From Psilocybe azurescens (Eukaryota > Basidiomycota > Agaricomycetes > Agaricales > Agrocybaceae), in assembly GCA_023853785.1 (NCBI GenBank), contig JAJIRX010000999.1, forward strand, positions 1 to 44,092: a DNA stretch of 44,092 nucleotides, in the 5' to 3' direction. Shown here in pieces: positions 41,885 through 44,092 of this stretch. Both the position numbers and the translations under genes were made by a program. Position 1 is the first letter of the stretch; every line of letters starts with the position of its first letter. Under the pieces are notes generated by a model. That model saw only the letters and a program-made list of their open reading frames with translations. It was not told the DNA's origin and ran no database searches.

Positions 41885-44092
41885 CTCGATGATAGAGGGT
41901 AGCGAAACAACAGTCCGGTTGGGAAGCATCGAGGGGCGATGTCGTCGGTCGGCTTCTCATCCCACGGACTGCTGGGCAGCCGCACACTGGGTGCATGGAG
42001 GGCTATAAATGGATGGCTGGATCGGGGAAGGAAGCTGCAACCCATGACCTGTTGAGCGGCTGGGAAAGTGATAAGGCTTCCTTTCCAAGTTTACAGCGAA
42101 CGTTTCATGTCTCCGTATACCTGGTTCCATATGAAGTAGAAGTCTGATCCCAACTGAGCCATGGCCCTTAGACGCACTCCCCGAAGGAAAGCAGAAGGCG
42201 TCCAGTTCCCAACGGGTCGGTCACTACCCCACCCTGCTCAAGCTGATGACGAGCCCCACAGTCAAAATGAACACCAGATATCTGCCTTCAATCAATTTCC
42301 TTCGCCATGATCGATTTTTAACACGAAGAGATCTATTCTCATCGTCTGTGTGACATGTTCAATGCACAGCCTTGCTCGTCATCATCCAATTGAGGACAAT
42401 TCCCGATTACCAGGGGTGGGATTTGATTCATAATGAGTACCATGCTGGACTTTCCAGTCGCGTATCCATTTTATATCACAAAAACTAACTAGAGGTATAC
42501 CGTAGGGTATAGATATGCTACAAATGAATCTAACGTATCTTAGCCCACTGTAACACCCGGAAGACTGTATGTATATGATACTTACCTGCCGTGGCTAACA
42601 TTGAGAACGTGGTTAAACGGTCACGGTGTATGTCTAACCAATATAATAGGAGCGCAGAGAAGGTCATCCTTTAGTATCGAAGATAGATATAGACGAGACG
42701 GGTATAGAGTCATCAGCCAAAAAGTGGCCCAGAAACTGTAGATAAGGCTATGAACGGGTCTCGGTAGCTGGAACGAATATTGGATTAGAAATCGATAGTA
42801 GCTTCATCGGGTTTGAAGCTATGGGGCAGTGTTCGCGGTATAGAGGCGATGCGAGAGTCGGAGCTCGAATCCATATTTAGATATTGAAATAACGCACAAG
42901 GTTTCGTAGATGAGGGTAGATGCGATATTAATGACATCATAGGGTCCATGAAGGTCACGAGTCGGCGGCAAAAAGAAGGGGGGCGCCATTGATACTGGAA
43001 TGGAATGATGGGTCCTCAACGATTCTCCTCTGGGCGGTGCTACACCCCAAGTGACTTTGTGGCACCATTCCTGTCTTGAGAATCTATTAGGCTGACAATA
43101 TACATGTTACCCGCATCGACGACCATCTCATGGGCGGGAAGATAAAGCGCATGAGGGACTTTGGATGTAGCGACGACTACGCGACTGTAGAGGATGCAGC
43201 AGCAATGACGGCTATGCAACCGTAGAAGATACAGCAGCAGTAGTGGGGATCGTTGAGACAAGGGGGTTAACGCGTCGGTCGATGGGGAGACACGCAGAAC
43301 ACACTGAGCCTATGAAGGAGGTTCAAAAACAAAAGATGGGTACGTCTCATAGTCCTGAGCGGCACTATCACATACCTTTCGCCTCGAATCGTCAATCTAC
43401 TCTCCAAACGTAGACCAGATTCCAAAGGCAGTGAATGAACGGAACAGTCGATGTTGATATATCCGCCATCCGATAGTTTGCTTCCAATTTGAATAGTTTA
43501 CTGCGGGCGTGAGCTGTTGGAGACCAGCATACATCAGTCGCCGACGTTTAGACAGCAAAGTTTCGATCGAACAGGTGAGGAATGAGGGCTTACTATCGAG
43601 AGAGTTGGGGTGCATGTTTCGTCTAATGGAAAATTTCACATTCAAAGATATGTCGCTTTTTTAATTAGATCACATCACCTACCTGGAACGCAACTGAAGT
43701 GCGAAGCTGCGATACTAGGCGAAAGGATGAGACATTTTGTTAAAGCTATGTATGGCGACTGGGCCGCAGCAGTACCATCCGAATGTGCCAGGCGGATGAG
43801 ATAGTATAAGACAAGTGGAGGTGGACAAGATCAAGACGAGCCAGTTATGAGCAGAGAAAGACGAGAACGTTGGCCAAGGACGAGGTTGATATCAGGTTGA
43901 AAATTGAAATGATGCACAGGGCGGAACCCAACAGCCGGAAGCTTTCGGGATGTCCCACGGTTGGTTCATAATTGGCAGACAATGGACATCCACCACTCTC
44001 TTAATATAGCTCCTGAGCCGCGCAATCCCGGACATGCTGAACGCTGAACCCCGGACCGGTTATTTTTGCGTAGAAGGTGAGAATCTATACTT
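41885..44092. other. No gene recognised; more GC-balanced sequence
   Basis: Base composition is less AT-rich than 36000-40800. Minus-strand frames of 60-80 codons (42819-43019, 43040-43261, 43397-43645) and donor-like sites (GGCAGGTAAGTATC minus near 42585; AAAGGTATGTGA minus near 43380) hint at a spliced minus-strand gene, but I find no protein family. A short near-repeat (GACTGTAGAGGATGCAGCAG / AACCGTAGAAGATACAGCAG) lies at 43182-43240. Confidence 0.35.

Noticed and set aside
42819..43645. Three minus-strand frames as a spliced gene
   Set aside because: Donor-like sites exist, but acceptors and phases could not be matched and the peptides resemble nothing I know.

Overview
The window is eukaryotic and almost certainly from an Agaricomycete-type basidiomycete. 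Introns are short (about 33-85 nt) with GT...AG ends and CTAAC-like branch sites. Recognisable proteins include a fungal MON2, a glyoxal oxidase, a TET/JBP-family dioxygenase, DUF6532- and DUF6830-like proteins and a fungal-style P-loop GTPase. It is a repeat-rich accessory region: most gene-like sequence is broken, truncated or interrupted by mobile DNA. All identifications come from reading translations by eye; no search was run.

Layout. 1-5853: a decayed Ty3/gypsy retrotransposon on the minus strand (5' LTR, tRNA-Met-type primer site, gag, protease, reverse transcriptase, RNase H, truncated integrase), cut inside integrase by a 1.66-kb LTR-like repeat at 1-1661. An inverted second copy of that repeat lies at 34182-35858. 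7082-23027: host-gene copies and fragments, all on the plus strand. They are a degenerate 14-3-3, a MON2 lacking its N-terminus (9330-17612), a glyoxal oxidase (18017-21264), then closely packed pieces of HSP78/ClpB, a CHS7-like chaperone, an unidentified gene and Zuotin. MON2 carries a 2.6-kb insertion (11545-14178) and the glyoxal oxidase a 2.1-kb insertion (18760-20863). Both insertions have target duplications, imperfect terminal inverted repeats, subterminal repeat arrays and copies of one repeat unit that contains a conserved 56-57-nt intron.

23510-29953: two much better preserved genes, a roughly 975-residue TET/JBP-like 2-oxoglutarate/Fe(II) dioxygenase and a DUF6532-like protein. TET/JBP genes are known to be expanded in basidiomycetes and linked to KDZ and other transposons. 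33097-33997 holds the minus-strand remnant of a DUF6830 protein of the kind found in Plavaka-type transposons, which suggests these genes were transposon cargo. The dioxygenase is open through 11 splice junctions and then has one frameshift at a GGGG run, six bases before the catalytic His-x-Asp codons.

35859-44092: a Gag zinc-knuckle scrap abutting the second LTR copy, long AT-rich stretches without recognisable genes, a minisatellite of about 15 units of roughly 65-70 bp (39441-40415), and a minus-strand six-exon P-loop GTPase gene with several lesions (40801-41884). No recognised gene lies in the last 2 kb. The most promising undescribed items are the intron-bearing repeat unit (three copies), the non-autonomous transposon family defined by a shared terminal motif and subterminal arrays, and the tightly packed same-strand host-gene fragments next to the TET/JBP gene.
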